Part shown: positions 1-8,330 of the stretch, piece after piece | How the letters are laid out: each line of letters begins with the position of its first letter | Position numbering within the stretch: position 1 is the first letter of the stretch | Assembly: GCF_022538055.1 (NCBI RefSeq) | Contig: NZ_JAKZAM010000023.1 | Span: forward strand, 1 to 64,000 | Length of the DNA stretch: 64,000 nt | Source of the DNA: Cognataquiflexum nitidum | Lineage (GTDB): Bacteria; Bacteroidota; Bacteroidia; Cytophagales; Cyclobacteriaceae | Direction: 5' to 3' | Notes under the pieces: generated by a model | What the model was told of the DNA's origin: nothing | What the model saw: only the letters and a program-made list of their open reading frames with translations | The model's database searches: none | Program-made: the position numbers and the translations under genes

Positions 1-84
1 CGCCTACCTAAATACAACACCAAATCATTGACACTAATTGTCAAATTTTGTTACGTGCACTTATACGGATACACATATAAAAAA

Positions 85-456
85 ATGAAGAGATTAGAAA
101 TAATTTGGCCCATTTTTATTTTGCTTGGTTTTTTTGGAATAATTATATTTTTTGTTCCGAATCTCCCTAATCGGGTTGCTTGCCAAACTGAAAAAAGTGC
201 AATGGGCTTAGAAATACGAAATGGAATCATAACTGATAAATATCTTGACTCACTATACAGAGATTATGAAACTATAAAATATAAAATTGGCGAAAAGGAA
301 AGGGAGACTTATTTGTTTAGAAAGGATTTAAGCAGAGTTTATGATTTTTTTGAGATTGGCGACACGGTTTATAAGGAAAAAAAGGATTTAAAAATCAGAA
401 TTTTTAGGTCAGGAATGGATACTACGTTTGTGTTAGATTTTGATTGCACAAGATAA
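85..456 (+). CDS. Hypothetical membrane-anchored protein
   Basis: I do not recognise this 123-residue protein. It begins with a short basic segment (MKRLEI) followed by one strongly hydrophobic stretch at about residues 5-26, so it is probably anchored in the inner membrane by its N terminus. The remainder is charged and rich in Lys, Asp and Phe. An in-frame ATG lies 57 bases upstream, but the second ATG at 85 places the membrane segment right at the N terminus, as usual for signal anchors. The base composition is more AT-rich than the following genes. A 12-bp hairpin follows the stop. Gene reality is moderately supported; the function is unknown. Confidence 0.55.
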   Translation: MKRLEIIWPIFILLGFFGIIIFFVPNLPNRVACQTEKSAMGLEIRNGIITDKYLDSLYRDYETIKYKIGEKERETYLFRKDLSRVYDFFEIGDTVYKEKKDLKIRIFRSGMDTTFVLDFDCTR

Positions 457-466
457 TTCTACTATT

Positions 467-502
467 GCTTTTTAATTAGATCGTTAGATATAATTAAAAA
501 GC
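467..502 (+). terminator. AT-rich hairpin after the first gene
   Basis: A perfect 12-bp inverted repeat, GCTTTTTAATTA (467-478) and TAATTAAAAAGC (491-502), has a 12-base loop and starts 11 bases after the stop of the upstream gene. No long T tract follows. It may serve as a terminator or as an mRNA 3' end structure. The remaining bases up to 724 hold nothing else I can identify. Confidence 0.4.
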
Positions 503-724
503 AGGGGGATTTTATGGGGTATCCCTAAATGGCATTATAATGGAAGACAATCCAAGGCTATTAGATCTAATAAAATCAAAAATCTATTAGGTTGGTAAAC
601 CCAAAAATTGCCAAATAACCATATTTACCCTCATTTCATTATATTAGCCTAAAATCTTCTATTTGTGAATAAAACTCTTTTGGAGTTTTCCGTTATACCT
701 GACAGCACCAATAAGGCCGATTAC

Positions 725-1249
725 ATGAAAAGAACCTTTTTCAAATCCAAAGTATCCCTCATTGCCCTGATACTCTTGTTTTCATTGGCCCATCATTCCT
801 ATTCTCAAAAATTCCTCCTTCTTCAAAAGGGTTCCAATACCAAAACCGCCCTCCGGTTTCAGATCGGTGAAGAAATAACGTACAAGTCCACCAAGTTTGA
901 TTATTTTGTCACAGATGTGATCGTCGATATCAAAACAGACATTATTGTCCTTTCTGAAAACATCCTCCAACCCAAGGATATCACCGTGGTTGACATCCGC
1001 AACAAAGACCAAAGAAACCAAACAATCAAAAACCTGTCTTTCCTAAGTATGGGAGCAGGCGTCATTTTTCTTCTTGTAAATACTGTCAATAGCCTCTACC
1101 AACAAGGAGACCTTTCTCGGTTGGAGGAATCTTGGGCCTTATCAGCAGGTCTTATTGCCGGTGGATTTGTGATATCAAAACTCCGCTACAAAGAATTCAA
1201 ACACAAAGGAGACAACAAAATCCAGATTGTAATTCTGTATGGAGATTGA
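725..1249 (+). CDS. Hypothetical exported protein with internal membrane segments
   Basis: This 174-residue protein is not recognised. It starts with a clear signal peptide: MKRTFFKSKV, then a hydrophobic core ending in HHSYSQ, the S-x-S-Q cleavage style common in Bacteroidota. The first half of the mature part (about residues 25-105) looks like a small beta-rich domain. Two hydrophobic segments follow, around residues 112-130 and 140-156, so the mature protein may sit in the membrane. An in-frame ATG 60 bases upstream (665) would bury the signal peptide and is less likely. It lies 60 bases before prfB on the same strand. Confidence 0.65.
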   Translation: MKRTFFKSKVSLIALILLFSLAHHSYSQKFLLLQKGSNTKTALRFQIGEEITYKSTKFDYFVTDVIVDIKTDIIVLSENILQPKDITVVDIRNKDQRNQTIKNLSFLSMGAGVIFLLVNTVNSLYQQGDLSRLEESWALSAGLIAGGFVISKLRYKEFKHKGDNKIQIVILYGD

Positions 1250-1279
1250 AAATTAATAGGTAAATCGGGGATTTTTTTC

Positions 1280-1287
1280 GACTTTTG
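1280..1287 (+). promoter_or_regulatory. Candidate -7 promoter box of prfB
   Basis: GACTTTTG matches the Bacteroidota -7 consensus TAnnTTTG except at its first base and lies 22 bases before the prfB start codon. No clear -33 TTG was found at the usual spacing, so this is tentative. Confidence 0.35.
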
Positions 1288-1309
1288 CACTTCAAAAACT
1301 AAATAAATT

Positions 1310-2411
1310 ATGACATCAGACCAGTTGAAAGACTTGAGAGCCCGCGTTTCGGCTTTGAGGAGGTATCTTTGACTACGATAAGAAGAAAGCAGAAATAGAA
1401 GATTTGGAGGCTGTTTCATCACAGCCCGGTTTCTGGAATGATTCTGATGAAGCGGAGAAGACTATGAAGCAAATCCAATCCAAAAAAGGATGGACTGCTC
1501 CATACGAAAAAGTAGAAACCAGCCTTCAGGATCTGGAAGTTCTCTTTGATTTTTATTCCATGGACGAAGTTTCTGAAGAAGAAATGAAGTCAGAGTACAA
1601 AAAAGTATTGGGTGAGGTGGAAGACCTTGAACTCAAAAAAATGCTCAGCAGCGAGGAAGATCAACTCAATGCCGTGCTTGAAATCAACCCCGGTGCAGGA
1701 GGTACAGAAAGTAACGATTGGGCTTCTATCTTGATGAGAATGTACATCATGTGGGGCGAAAAAAACGGTTACAAAGTTCGTGAGGTGGATTTGCAGGAAG
1801 GTGAAGTCGCCGGAATCAAATCCTGCACCTTGGAGTTTGAAGGGCCATTGGCTTACGGTTTCCTCAAATCCGAGATTGGTGTCCACCGCTTGGTTAGGAT
1901 TTCACCTTTTGACAGTAATGGAAGGAGACATACTTCGTTTGCCTCGGTATATGCCTATCCTGAAGTAGATGATACCATCGAGATTGATATCAATCCGGCA
2001 GACGTGGAACTTCATACATCACGCTCTGGTGGTGCCGGTGGGCAAAATGTAAACAAGGTCGAAACCAAAGTGCAGCTTACCCACAAACCGACAGGAATCG
2101 TGGTAGTCTGCCAGATTGAGCGTTCTCAGCTTGCCAACAGGGAAAAAGCCATGCAAATGTTGAAGTCTAGACTTTATCAGTTGGAAATGGAAAAAAGGAA
2201 TGCCGAGCGGGCAAAAGTAGAATCCGGAAAATTGAGGATTGACTTTGGTTCTCAGATCAGAAACTACGTCCTGCATCCTTATAAACTGGTAAAAGATGCC
2301 AGAACAGGCTACGAAACTTCCGACACCCAAAGTGTACTTGACGGGAATATCAATGAGTTTATAAAGGCATTTTTGCTTGCGCAAAGCGAGGAAGAAGCTA
2401 ACCAAGATTGA
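1310..2411 (+). CDS. prfB: Peptide chain release factor 2, with programmed +1 frameshift
   Basis: RF2 recognises UGA and UAA stop codons in the ribosomal A site and triggers peptide release. The reading frame opens with ATG at 1310 and runs 20 codons to an in-frame TGA at 1370-1372. A +1 shift at CTT-T-GAC (1367-1373) joins it to the long frame that ends at 2411, giving about 366 residues, the normal RF2 length. An internal AGGAGG (1358-1363) sits just upstream of the CTT slip codon, as in other bacterial prfB genes. The long frame carries the catalytic GGQ loop ([14 protein letters not shown]) and the PCRF domain. The frameshift lets RF2 control its own synthesis: scarce RF2 slows termination at UGA and favours slippage. 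The gene is intact, not a pseudogene. Confidence 0.97.
1358..1373 (+). promoter_or_regulatory. prfB: Programmed +1 frameshift signal in prfB
   Basis: The signal is AGGAGG-TAT-CTT-TGA-C. The Shine-Dalgarno-like AGGAGG pairs with the 3' end of 16S rRNA, CTT is the slippery codon, and UGA followed by C is a poorly terminated stop. After the shift the ribosome reads GAC. The layout is the same as the classical Escherichia coli prfB site. Confidence 0.95.
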
Positions 2412-2484
2412 TCTTTTTGACTTTATAATCCTGGTTCAGACCTGTTCTGGATCAGGATTGTTTTATTTCTAACCGAACTCCTTC

Positions 2485-3675
2485 ATGAGATTTTTACCTC
2501 CATTCTTTACCTTGGATTATTTTCTCCTCTGCATGAGTTCGTTTTTGTTTTTTTCAAGTTTCAACATGATCATCCCTGAACTCCCCTCCTACCTGAGTTC
2601 TTTGGGCGGTGAGGATTACAAAGGATTGATCATTGCTTTATTCACACTTTCAGCCGGACTTTCACGTCCATTTAGCGGTAAGTTGGCAGACAAAATAGGC
2701 CGAATTCCTGTAATGGTTTTTGGAGCTGTGGTCTGCATCATCGCAAGCCTGGCTTATCCCATCGTCACCTCGGTGGCAGGTTTTCTTTTCTTACGGTTTA
2801 TGCATGGATTCTCTACAGGATTCACCCCTACAGGAACCTCCGCATACGTAGCAGACATTGTCCCATTCAATAGGCGTGGGGAAGCCATGGGTATCCAATC
2901 GTTGTTTGGGTCGTTGGGAATGGCTGCCGGACCAGCGACAGGAGGTTATATCGGGTCTATTTGGGGAATTCAGCCCTTATTTTACACTTCTGCATTTACG
3001 GCTATTCTTTCCATTTTGATCTTGATCAGGCTAAAAGAAACTGTTGCCAAACCGGAAAAATTCCATCCAAAGTTATTGAAATTGAAGGGGGACGAGGTGA
3101 TTGAAAAAAGGGTATTGGCCCCTTCTCTAGTATTATTTTTGACTGTATTTTCCTTTGGGGCAGTTCTGACTATTATTCCCGACTTTTCTGAGCATTTGGG
3201 AATCCTCAACAAAGGATTGTTTTTCGCGGTTTTCACGCTTTCTTCTTTGGGAATCAGAATCATTGCAGGCAGGGCTTCCGACAAATATGGAAGAATTCCT
3301 GTAATGCTTGTGGCCTGCCTTTCTATGGGAATAGCGATGTTTCTGATCGGGTTTGCTGAATCAAAAGCCATGTTCCTTTTTGGAGGAGTAATTTTCGGTT
3401 GCTCTGTTGGCATGAATTCCCCCACTATTTCAGCATGGACGATTGATCTTTCTTTAGATAAGTTTAGGGGAAGGGCATTGGCTACCATGTACATTGCCAT
3501 GGAATCCGGAATCGGTGTGGGTGCTTTGGTTTCAGGCTATGTTTATGCCAACAAATCGGCTAATTTTCCCTTGGTTTTTTCGATAGCAGGAATATTTTCA
3601 TTGGCAGCATTCGGCATTCTGCTTTTTTTGAGAAACAACCAAAAAGACAGGCTTAATGCAAAAGATCATGAATAA
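2485..3675 (+). CDS. MFS transporter, probable drug or metabolite exporter
   Basis: This 396-residue integral membrane protein has twelve predicted hydrophobic helices in two halves separated by a basic loop at about residues 190-210. The loop after helix 2 reads GKLADKIGRIPVM, the conserved MFS motif A, and a similar GRASDKYGRIPVM occurs at the start of the second half. This repeat is typical of proton-driven antiporters of the DHA1/YfkF type that export drugs or metabolites. The substrate cannot be told from sequence. It lies 73 bases after prfB on the same strand, and a gap of 560 bases follows. Confidence 0.88.
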   Translation: MRFLPPFFTLDYFLLCMSSFLFFSSFNMIIPELPSYLSSLGGEDYKGLIIALFTLSAGLSRPFSGKLADKIGRIPVMVFGAVVCIIASLAYPIVTSVAGFLFLRFMHGFSTGFTPTGTSAYVADIVPFNRRGEAMGIQSLFGSLGMAAGPATGGYIGSIWGIQPLFYTSAFTAILSILILIRLKETVAKPEKFHPKLLKLKGDEVIEKRVLAPSLVLFLTVFSFGAVLTIIPDFSEHLGILNKGLFFAVFTLSSLGIRIIAGRASDKYGRIPVMLVACLSMGIAMFLIGFAESKAMFLFGGVIFGCSVGMNSPTISAWTIDLSLDKFRGRALATMYIAMESGIGVGALVSGYVYANKSANFPLVFSIAGIFSLAAFGILLFLRNNQKDRLNAKDHE

Positions 3676-4235
3676 TTTATGGATATAAGCTCCTTTGCCA
3701 ATAGCTTTTTTATCTATTTGCCGGTAGATTTGTTGATATTTTTGGATATTGAGGATAGTATGTCCAAAACTTTTGACATCTATTCATTTATTGTAGCTCA
3801 AACCTTCTAGGGTTTATTGTATTATTTTTTGACCCAATTCACAGAACAAAAACGTAAAGCCATCCCTTATGAAGAGATGGCCTTAGTCAATGGCGTTGAT
3901 TGTTTTGGTTATTTATGTCTGCGTTATTTTTGAATATGACAATGAATAATTACTCCCAGGGTTACTCTATTCATCCTTTGGTATTTTCACCATTACATTG
4001 GATTTGAACAGGATGTTAATTATCAACCAACACAGCTTCAACTCTGTATTTATGGCGCATTATTATTTATTCTGAGTGCCTTGCTTACATGATTGGAAAC
4101 AACCAATAAAATCATTTACGGGGTCGAGATACTCCTACATGTAGGGATAACTTATTTCTGCAGGTTTGGTATTATCACCCAAATCGAAGAAATAATCCAC
4201 AAAGAGGTCATGGATAAATCATTTTTTGAATGACC
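3676..4235. other. 560-base intergenic stretch without a convincing gene
   Basis: No ORF here looks coding on either strand; the best are hydrophobic frames of fewer than 20 codons. The stretch holds a hairpin GCCATC/GATGGC (3859-3864 and 3876-3881) with an inner 3-bp stem and no T tract, and a short palindrome CCTACATGTAGG near 4135. Its first bases (3678-3705) resemble those at 40439-40466 after another gene. Confidence 0.5.
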
Positions 4236-5591
4236 TTAGGGATTGTGCAAGAATCCGTTTTTCCTTGGAACAGGCATTATTTCAACCTGCCTTCCATTTA
4301 AGTAAGTGACTTTTTCTCCATCAAAAAAAGCTCCTTCTTCTAGCTGAACCCTTAACTCCTTGTTCCACTCTTTTAGAAAAACAACAGCATTAAGTTCAAT
4401 AGCGTAAACGGTATTTGGATATAATGGATAATCCCCTGCACCTGGAGTATCTCCCTGATTGTCCCACATACCGATGGTCGGCCCGGAGGCATGGCCGTGC
4501 ATGCCGAGAGGATGAGAATAAATACTGCCTTTTATGCCTTCAGCATCCATGATTTTTCTGGTTTCCCGCAGGATTTGGTTGCCTGAACGACCTGTCACAA
4601 ATTGAGAAGTGAGAATATCCTGTAGCCTATTGCCGACTTTCATGGCATCTTTAAGGTATTGAGGAACCTCATTTTCGCCAAGTTTGAGGACATAAGCTAG
4701 CTGTTGGGTATCCGTATTTAACCTCAAGTAAGAAATACCAAAATCTATATGAAGCATATCTCCAGGCATGATGACCTCGGAATCTGCTTTCACAGCAAAT
4801 GACCTCAATTGACCCTGTGAAGCAGGATCAGCCCTTTGGATATCCACCGAAGGATGAAACCAGGTATCCAACTTCAGTTCCTTGATTCTTTCTCTATACC
4901 ACCATACCACATCGTCAGTCGTGGTAACTCCGGGTGTAATCACTTTTTCAGAAAGTCCATCGGCGATAATGCTATTGGCAATGGTCTGAAGGTGGCGATA
5001 AGTGGCCATTTCTGAAGGAGTACGGGTTTCTAACCATCCTACAGCAAGATTTTGCGCCGAAGTAATTTTATTTTGGAAATTGTCAGGTAAATAAGATTTT
5101 AAGGTATTGTATTCGGTTACGTTGAGTCCATCTGCATGACCAAAATCCTTTGCAATGTTCAATCCGATTTTCTTAGGATTTTTCTCCACTATCAGTTCTG
5201 AAAGTCGCTTCCATTGATCCGGTTGGGTATCTGGATCCCAAGCCTTTTTGAATGATTTTCCGACATCATACCTCGCTACAGCGTATGTCTCGACAGTGGC
5301 CGATCCGGGGGCTTTGTACAGGACCAACATGGTTCTTCTTCTTGCGGCATGCCAAGTGGCAGGCAAAAAGGTTTTGATTACAGGGTCTTCATTGTACTCT
5401 CTTGAGATGATTACCCACATATCTATCTCTGTCCTGTCCATCAGCGAAGGCAAGAGGGTTTGGATTCTTTCTTCCAACCATTGATCGATGATGTCGGCCT
5501 GATCTCTTTGACTCAAAATATGGGGGGATTGGGCTGATAGGATTCCACCAAATCCAAGAAACAATGCAAGGGCAATTAAGAATTTTTTCAT
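4236..5591 (-). CDS. M24 family metallopeptidase (Xaa-Pro aminopeptidase-like), exported
   Basis: The 451-residue protein starts with a signal peptide (MKKFLIALALFLGFGG, ending LSAQ), so it acts in the periplasm or outer envelope. An upstream in-frame extension to 5831 would overlap the MATE gene and hide this signal, so the ATG at 5591 was chosen. The C-terminal half has the pita-bread fold ligands of the M24 family: Asp in HIDFG and in the following NTDTQ, His in SHPLGMHGH, Glu in AIELN and Glu in QLEEG. This set fits a two-metal active enzyme removing N-terminal residues before proline. The N-terminal half is the creatinase-type domain. It ends a minus-strand run after nudix and MATE genes, 59 bases after MATE. 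Confidence 0.88.
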   Translation of the reverse strand: MKKFLIALALFLGFGGILSAQSPHILSQRDQADIIDQWLEERIQTLLPSLMDRTEIDMWVIISREYNEDPVIKTFLPATWHAARRRTMLVLYKAPGSATVETYAVARYDVGKSFKKAWDPDTQPDQWKRLSELIVEKNPKKIGLNIAKDFGHADGLNVTEYNTLKSYLPDNFQNKITSAQNLAVGWLETRTPSEMATYRHLQTIANSIIADGLSEKVITPGVTTTDDVVWWYRERIKELKLDTWFHPSVDIQRADPASQGQLRSFAVKADSEVIMPGDMLHIDFGISYLRLNTDTQQLAYVLKLGENEVPQYLKDAMKVGNRLQDILTSQFVTGRSGNQILRETRKIMDAEGIKGSIYSHPLGMHGHASGPTIGMWDNQGDTPGAGDYPLYPNTVYAIELNAVVFLKEWNKELRVQLEEGAFFDGEKVTYLNGRQVEIMPVPRKNGFLHNP

Positions 5592-5650
5592 GTCGTTTTC
5601 CAAATTTAATTTCGGAAAATAGGAAGAATTATCAAGATTAAAAAGACAAA

Positions 5651-7018
5651 CTATCCGGCTGAAAGATTGGTTTTTTGGCTGAGAAGAAGTCTTTGGCTGA
5701 GTTTGTGAAATCGGTATAAAAGCATGATTCCTGTCACTGTCAATCCAATCAAAAGGCCAACCCATATCCCTACTTCTTCCATTCCAAAAGAAAAAGCAAG
5801 AATATATCCCAATGGCAATCCAATTACCCAATAGGCTACCAAAGTCACGATGGTGGGAACCCTTACATCGCTCATGCCTCTTAGCGCCCCAAGTCCGACT
5901 ACTTGGATTCCATCAGATAATTGGAAAAATCCCGCAATGACCAACAAGGTGGCACTCATTTGAATCACCGACACATCATCAATGTAGAGTGATGGCAAAA
6001 ATTCCCGAAATACTATAAAAAGAATTGCGGAAACACTCATGAAAATAGCCACCATCACAAATACAGTAAAACCTGCCTCTCTGAGGGTTTTGATGTCGTT
6101 TCTGCCCAACTGATTCCCAACCCTAACCATCGCGGCTGTAGAAAGCCCTGAGGCCATCATATAACTGATTGAAGCAAGGTTAATGGCTATCTGATGCGCA
6201 GCAAGAGCCGTAACTCCAATCCATCCCATCATAATAGCCGCCGCACTGAATGCCCCAACTTCAAAAATAAATTGAAATCCAGTCGGAACACCGATTTTGA
6301 TCAGCTTTGAAAACATTGGGAAGCTAAGTTTTTTAAATCCCAAACTTAGGTTGTACGTGCTGTATCTCTTCGAATTCCACACATAATAGGCCATCATCAA
6401 CCCCATCATTATTCTGGATATCAATGTAGCCCATCCTGCACCATTCAATCCAAGGGCAGGAAACCCCAGATTTCCATAGATCATCACCCAATTCAGAAAA
6501 ACATTGATAACATTACAGAAAATTGTAATGTACATGGCTTGCTTGGTTTGGGATAAGCCTTCGGCAAATTGCTTGAAGGTCTGGAAAAGCATAAATGGAA
6601 GTAAAGAAAACGTGATGATGGCCAAATATGGAACGGCCATTACGACTACTTCTTCCGGTTGGTTTAAGTGCTTGAGAAATGGAGACACCAACAAAATCAA
6701 AAAAAACAGTATAACTCCTCCGACCATATTGATTGTAAATCCATGGTTAAACAATCGGGCAATCCGTTTGCCTTTGTTTTTTCCATCCGCCATAGCTACT
6801 AATGGAGTCATCGCCATAGATATTCCTATTCCAAACATCAAGACAACAAAGAAAATACTGTTTGCCAAGGAAGCAGCAGCCAAAGGAACTGCACCAAGAC
6901 GGCCAACCATCATGCTGTCAGCAACCCCTACCAATACTTGTCCTAACTGACTCAACATAACTGGATAAGCTAAGTAAAAAGTCTTTGAAAAATTTTCCTT
7001 GAAATTTGGAATGAGCAT
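5651..7018 (-). CDS. MATE family efflux transporter (NorM-like)
   Basis: This is a 455-residue inner-membrane protein with about twelve transmembrane helices in two homologous halves. The N-terminal segment (LAYPVMLSQLGQVLVGVADS, then MMVGRLG) is the signature of the NorM branch of MATE exporters, and the second half repeats it (IGVPTGFQFIFEVGAF). Such proteins expel cationic drugs, dyes or metabolites using a sodium or proton gradient. It follows the Nudix gene by only 17 bases, so the two are probably cotranscribed. The substrate is not predictable. Confidence 0.92.
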   Translation of the reverse strand: MLIPNFKENFSKTFYLAYPVMLSQLGQVLVGVADSMMVGRLGAVPLAAASLANSIFFVVLMFGIGISMAMTPLVAMADGKNKGKRIARLFNHGFTINMVGGVILFFLILLVSPFLKHLNQPEEVVVMAVPYLAIITFSLLPFMLFQTFKQFAEGLSQTKQAMYITIFCNVINVFLNWVMIYGNLGFPALGLNGAGWATLISRIMMGLMMAYYVWNSKRYSTYNLSLGFKKLSFPMFSKLIKIGVPTGFQFIFEVGAFSAAAIMMGWIGVTALAAHQIAINLASISYMMASGLSTAAMVRVGNQLGRNDIKTLREAGFTVFVMVAIFMSVSAILFIVFREFLPSLYIDDVSVIQMSATLLVIAGFFQLSDGIQVVGLGALRGMSDVRVPTIVTLVAYWVIGLPLGYILAFSFGMEEVGIWVGLLIGLTVTGIMLLYRFHKLSQRLLLSQKTNLSAG

Positions 7019-7035
7019 CTTGAATATACCGCTTA

Positions 7036-7575
7036 TCAGAGATTAAGAATTCTTGCAACTTTCAATAGACCTGCAATAGAGATGGCATCAGTTATTTCCC
7101 CATTCATTACTTTTTGAATAGCCTCCTTTAAGGGTAATTTAATGATTTGGAGCTGTTCGGTTTCTTCAAATTCAGTTTCACCCTCGGTAAGTTCCTCTGC
7201 AAGGAATAAAAAACCTTCCTCATCCGTCACAGAATTGGAAGTATGAATTCTCATTATCTGTGTCCATTTTTTGGCTGAGAGCCCGGTTTCTTCCCTTAAT
7301 TCCCTTTTAGCAGAATCCAGAATATCCATCTCCAAAGGTCCACCGCCCATTGGGATTTCCCAAGAATATTCGTTTAAAGTATATCGAAACTGCCCAACAA
7401 GCCATGTATTTAAATCTTCATCCACAGGAATGATTGCCAAGGCCTTATTTTTAAAAATGACTTTCCCATATATCCCATCTTTTCCTGATGGAATCACTAC
7501 TTGGTGCTCTTCCAGTTTGATCCAGGGATTTTGGTAAATCACCGCTTTGGACTTTGTTTTCCACGGATTTTCCAT
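7036..7575 (-). CDS. Nudix hydrolase, ADP-ribose pyrophosphatase type
   Basis: The 179-residue protein carries a Nudix box (GGGPLEMDILDSAKRELREE, then TGL), the metal-binding helix that hydrolyses nucleoside diphosphates linked to another moiety. Compared with the canonical spacing there is one residue fewer between the glycines and the REL core, and the usual upstream Glu is displaced by one. The overall pattern (N-terminal beta strands, WEIPMGGG, then a helix) fits ADP-ribose or nucleotide-sugar pyrophosphatases. A longer frame to 7641 would overlap the lrp stop and read through that gene's terminator, so the ATG at 7575 is preferred. Confidence 0.88.
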   Translation of the reverse strand: MENPWKTKSKAVIYQNPWIKLEEHQVVIPSGKDGIYGKVIFKNKALAIIPVDEDLNTWLVGQFRYTLNEYSWEIPMGGGPLEMDILDSAKRELREETGLSAKKWTQIMRIHTSNSVTDEEGFLFLAEELTEGETEFEETEQLQIIKLPLKEAIQKVMNGEITDAISIAGLLKVARILNL

Positions 7576-7585
7576 GTATGTTTCA

Positions 7586-7616
7586 AATAAAAAAAGGGTG
7601 ACTTTTGGCCACCCTT
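7586..7616 (-). terminator. Rho-independent terminator of the Lrp-family gene
   Basis: On the minus strand a 7-bp perfect stem AAGGGTG/CACCCTT (7594-7600 and 7610-7616) has a 9-base loop and is followed by seven T (7589-7595). It lies 22 bases after the regulator's stop codon, which separates the regulator from the downstream Nudix-MATE-peptidase run. Confidence 0.85.
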
Positions 7617-7637
7617 GTGATTTATGGTTTATAAATA

Positions 7638-8120
7638 TCAAGCAGGGATCGGCAATACTTTACTGTCCTTAAAAGTAGAAAGAATCACCATGGATTGCAT
7701 CGAATCCACTTCTTTAATTTCACTTACTTTTTCGAGCATCAATTTTTGGTAGGCTGTGATGTCTTTGGCAATAATCTTCAGAATAAAATCACCGGTACCC
7801 GTAATGTGGTGACATTCGATGACCTCTTGGATTTCATTAATTTCCTTCATGAAAGCATCAATATTCCCTTTGTTGTGACCAATAAGGCTTACCAAGACAA
7901 ATGTACTTACTCCAAGTCCGATTTTTTCAGGATCCAATTTTGCATGATAGCTTTTGATGATTCCCGATTGTTCCAATTTCTTTACTCTTTCCAATGTGGG
8001 AGCCGGCGAAAGCCCTATATCTTTTGAAAGTTGGGCATTGGTTATTTTGGCGTTCGCTTGAAGTATCTCCAGTATCTTGCGGTCTATTTTGTCGAATTTC
8101 ACTTTTATGCTATTATCCAT
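7638..8120 (-). CDS. Lrp/AsnC family transcriptional regulator
   Basis: This 160-residue protein has an N-terminal winged helix-turn-helix at about residues 8-65 (DRKILEILQANAKITNAQLS, then KDIGLSPAPTLERVKKLE) and a C-terminal RAM (AsnC ligand-binding) domain at about 75-150 (THAT-like HHITGTGDFILKI). Family members form octamers or larger discs that respond to amino acids and control amino-acid metabolism. The start ATG lies 31 bases from a TAnnTTTG promoter box. Two palindromes upstream suggest autoregulation, which is inferred. The length is close to the family norm of about 155. Confidence 0.93.
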   Translation of the reverse strand: MDNSIKVKFDKIDRKILEILQANAKITNAQLSKDIGLSPAPTLERVKKLEQSGIIKSYHAKLDPEKIGLGVSTFVLVSLIGHNKGNIDAFMKEINEIQEVIECHHITGTGDFILKIIAKDITAYQKLMLEKVSEIKEVDSMQSMVILSTFKDSKVLPIPA

Positions 8121-8151
8121 GATTCTTGAATTTTCAAAATTTTATGTTGTG

Positions 8152-8186
8152 CAAAGTTAATATAATTTGATATTGTTTTAAAACAA
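8152..8186 (-). promoter_or_regulatory. Promoter of the Lrp-family gene
   Basis: On the minus strand TAACTTTG (8159-8152) matches the Bacteroidota -7 consensus TAnnTTTG. A TTG (8186-8184) lies 24 bases upstream, slightly longer than the common spacing. The TTG is part of the palindrome at 8172-8187, so a repressor bound there would cover the -33 element. Confidence 0.6.
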
Positions 8187-8187
8187 T
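8172..8187. promoter_or_regulatory. Perfect 16-bp palindrome, candidate operator
   Basis: ATTGTTTTAAAACAAT is a perfect palindrome over the -33 region of the lrp-family promoter. A second, shorter one, TTGTTTAACAA, lies at 8220-8230, and the half-site TTGTTTT recurs near 8261. The spacing of about 46 bases between the first two centres fits the wrapped, multi-site binding of Lrp-type proteins. The assignment to this regulator is inference. Confidence 0.5.
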
Positions 8188-8330
8188 TAATTACAAATTA
8201 AAACCCTGTTTGCAAAATATTGTTTAACAAATAGCAACTTTTCAGAATATTTGCATTGAATTGTTTTCAACTTAAGGAACTTATTCAAATTATCTCCTGA
8301 ATTTGGTATAACTCTTACGGGAAAATATTA

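Noticed and set aside
1310..1372. prfB as a pseudogene because of the early TGA
   Set aside because: The TGA is part of the canonical programmed frameshift site and the downstream frame is full length.
3856..3890. Possible terminator or small RNA hairpin
   Set aside because: The stem is short with mismatches and there is no T tract; it is listed only as part of the intergenic description.
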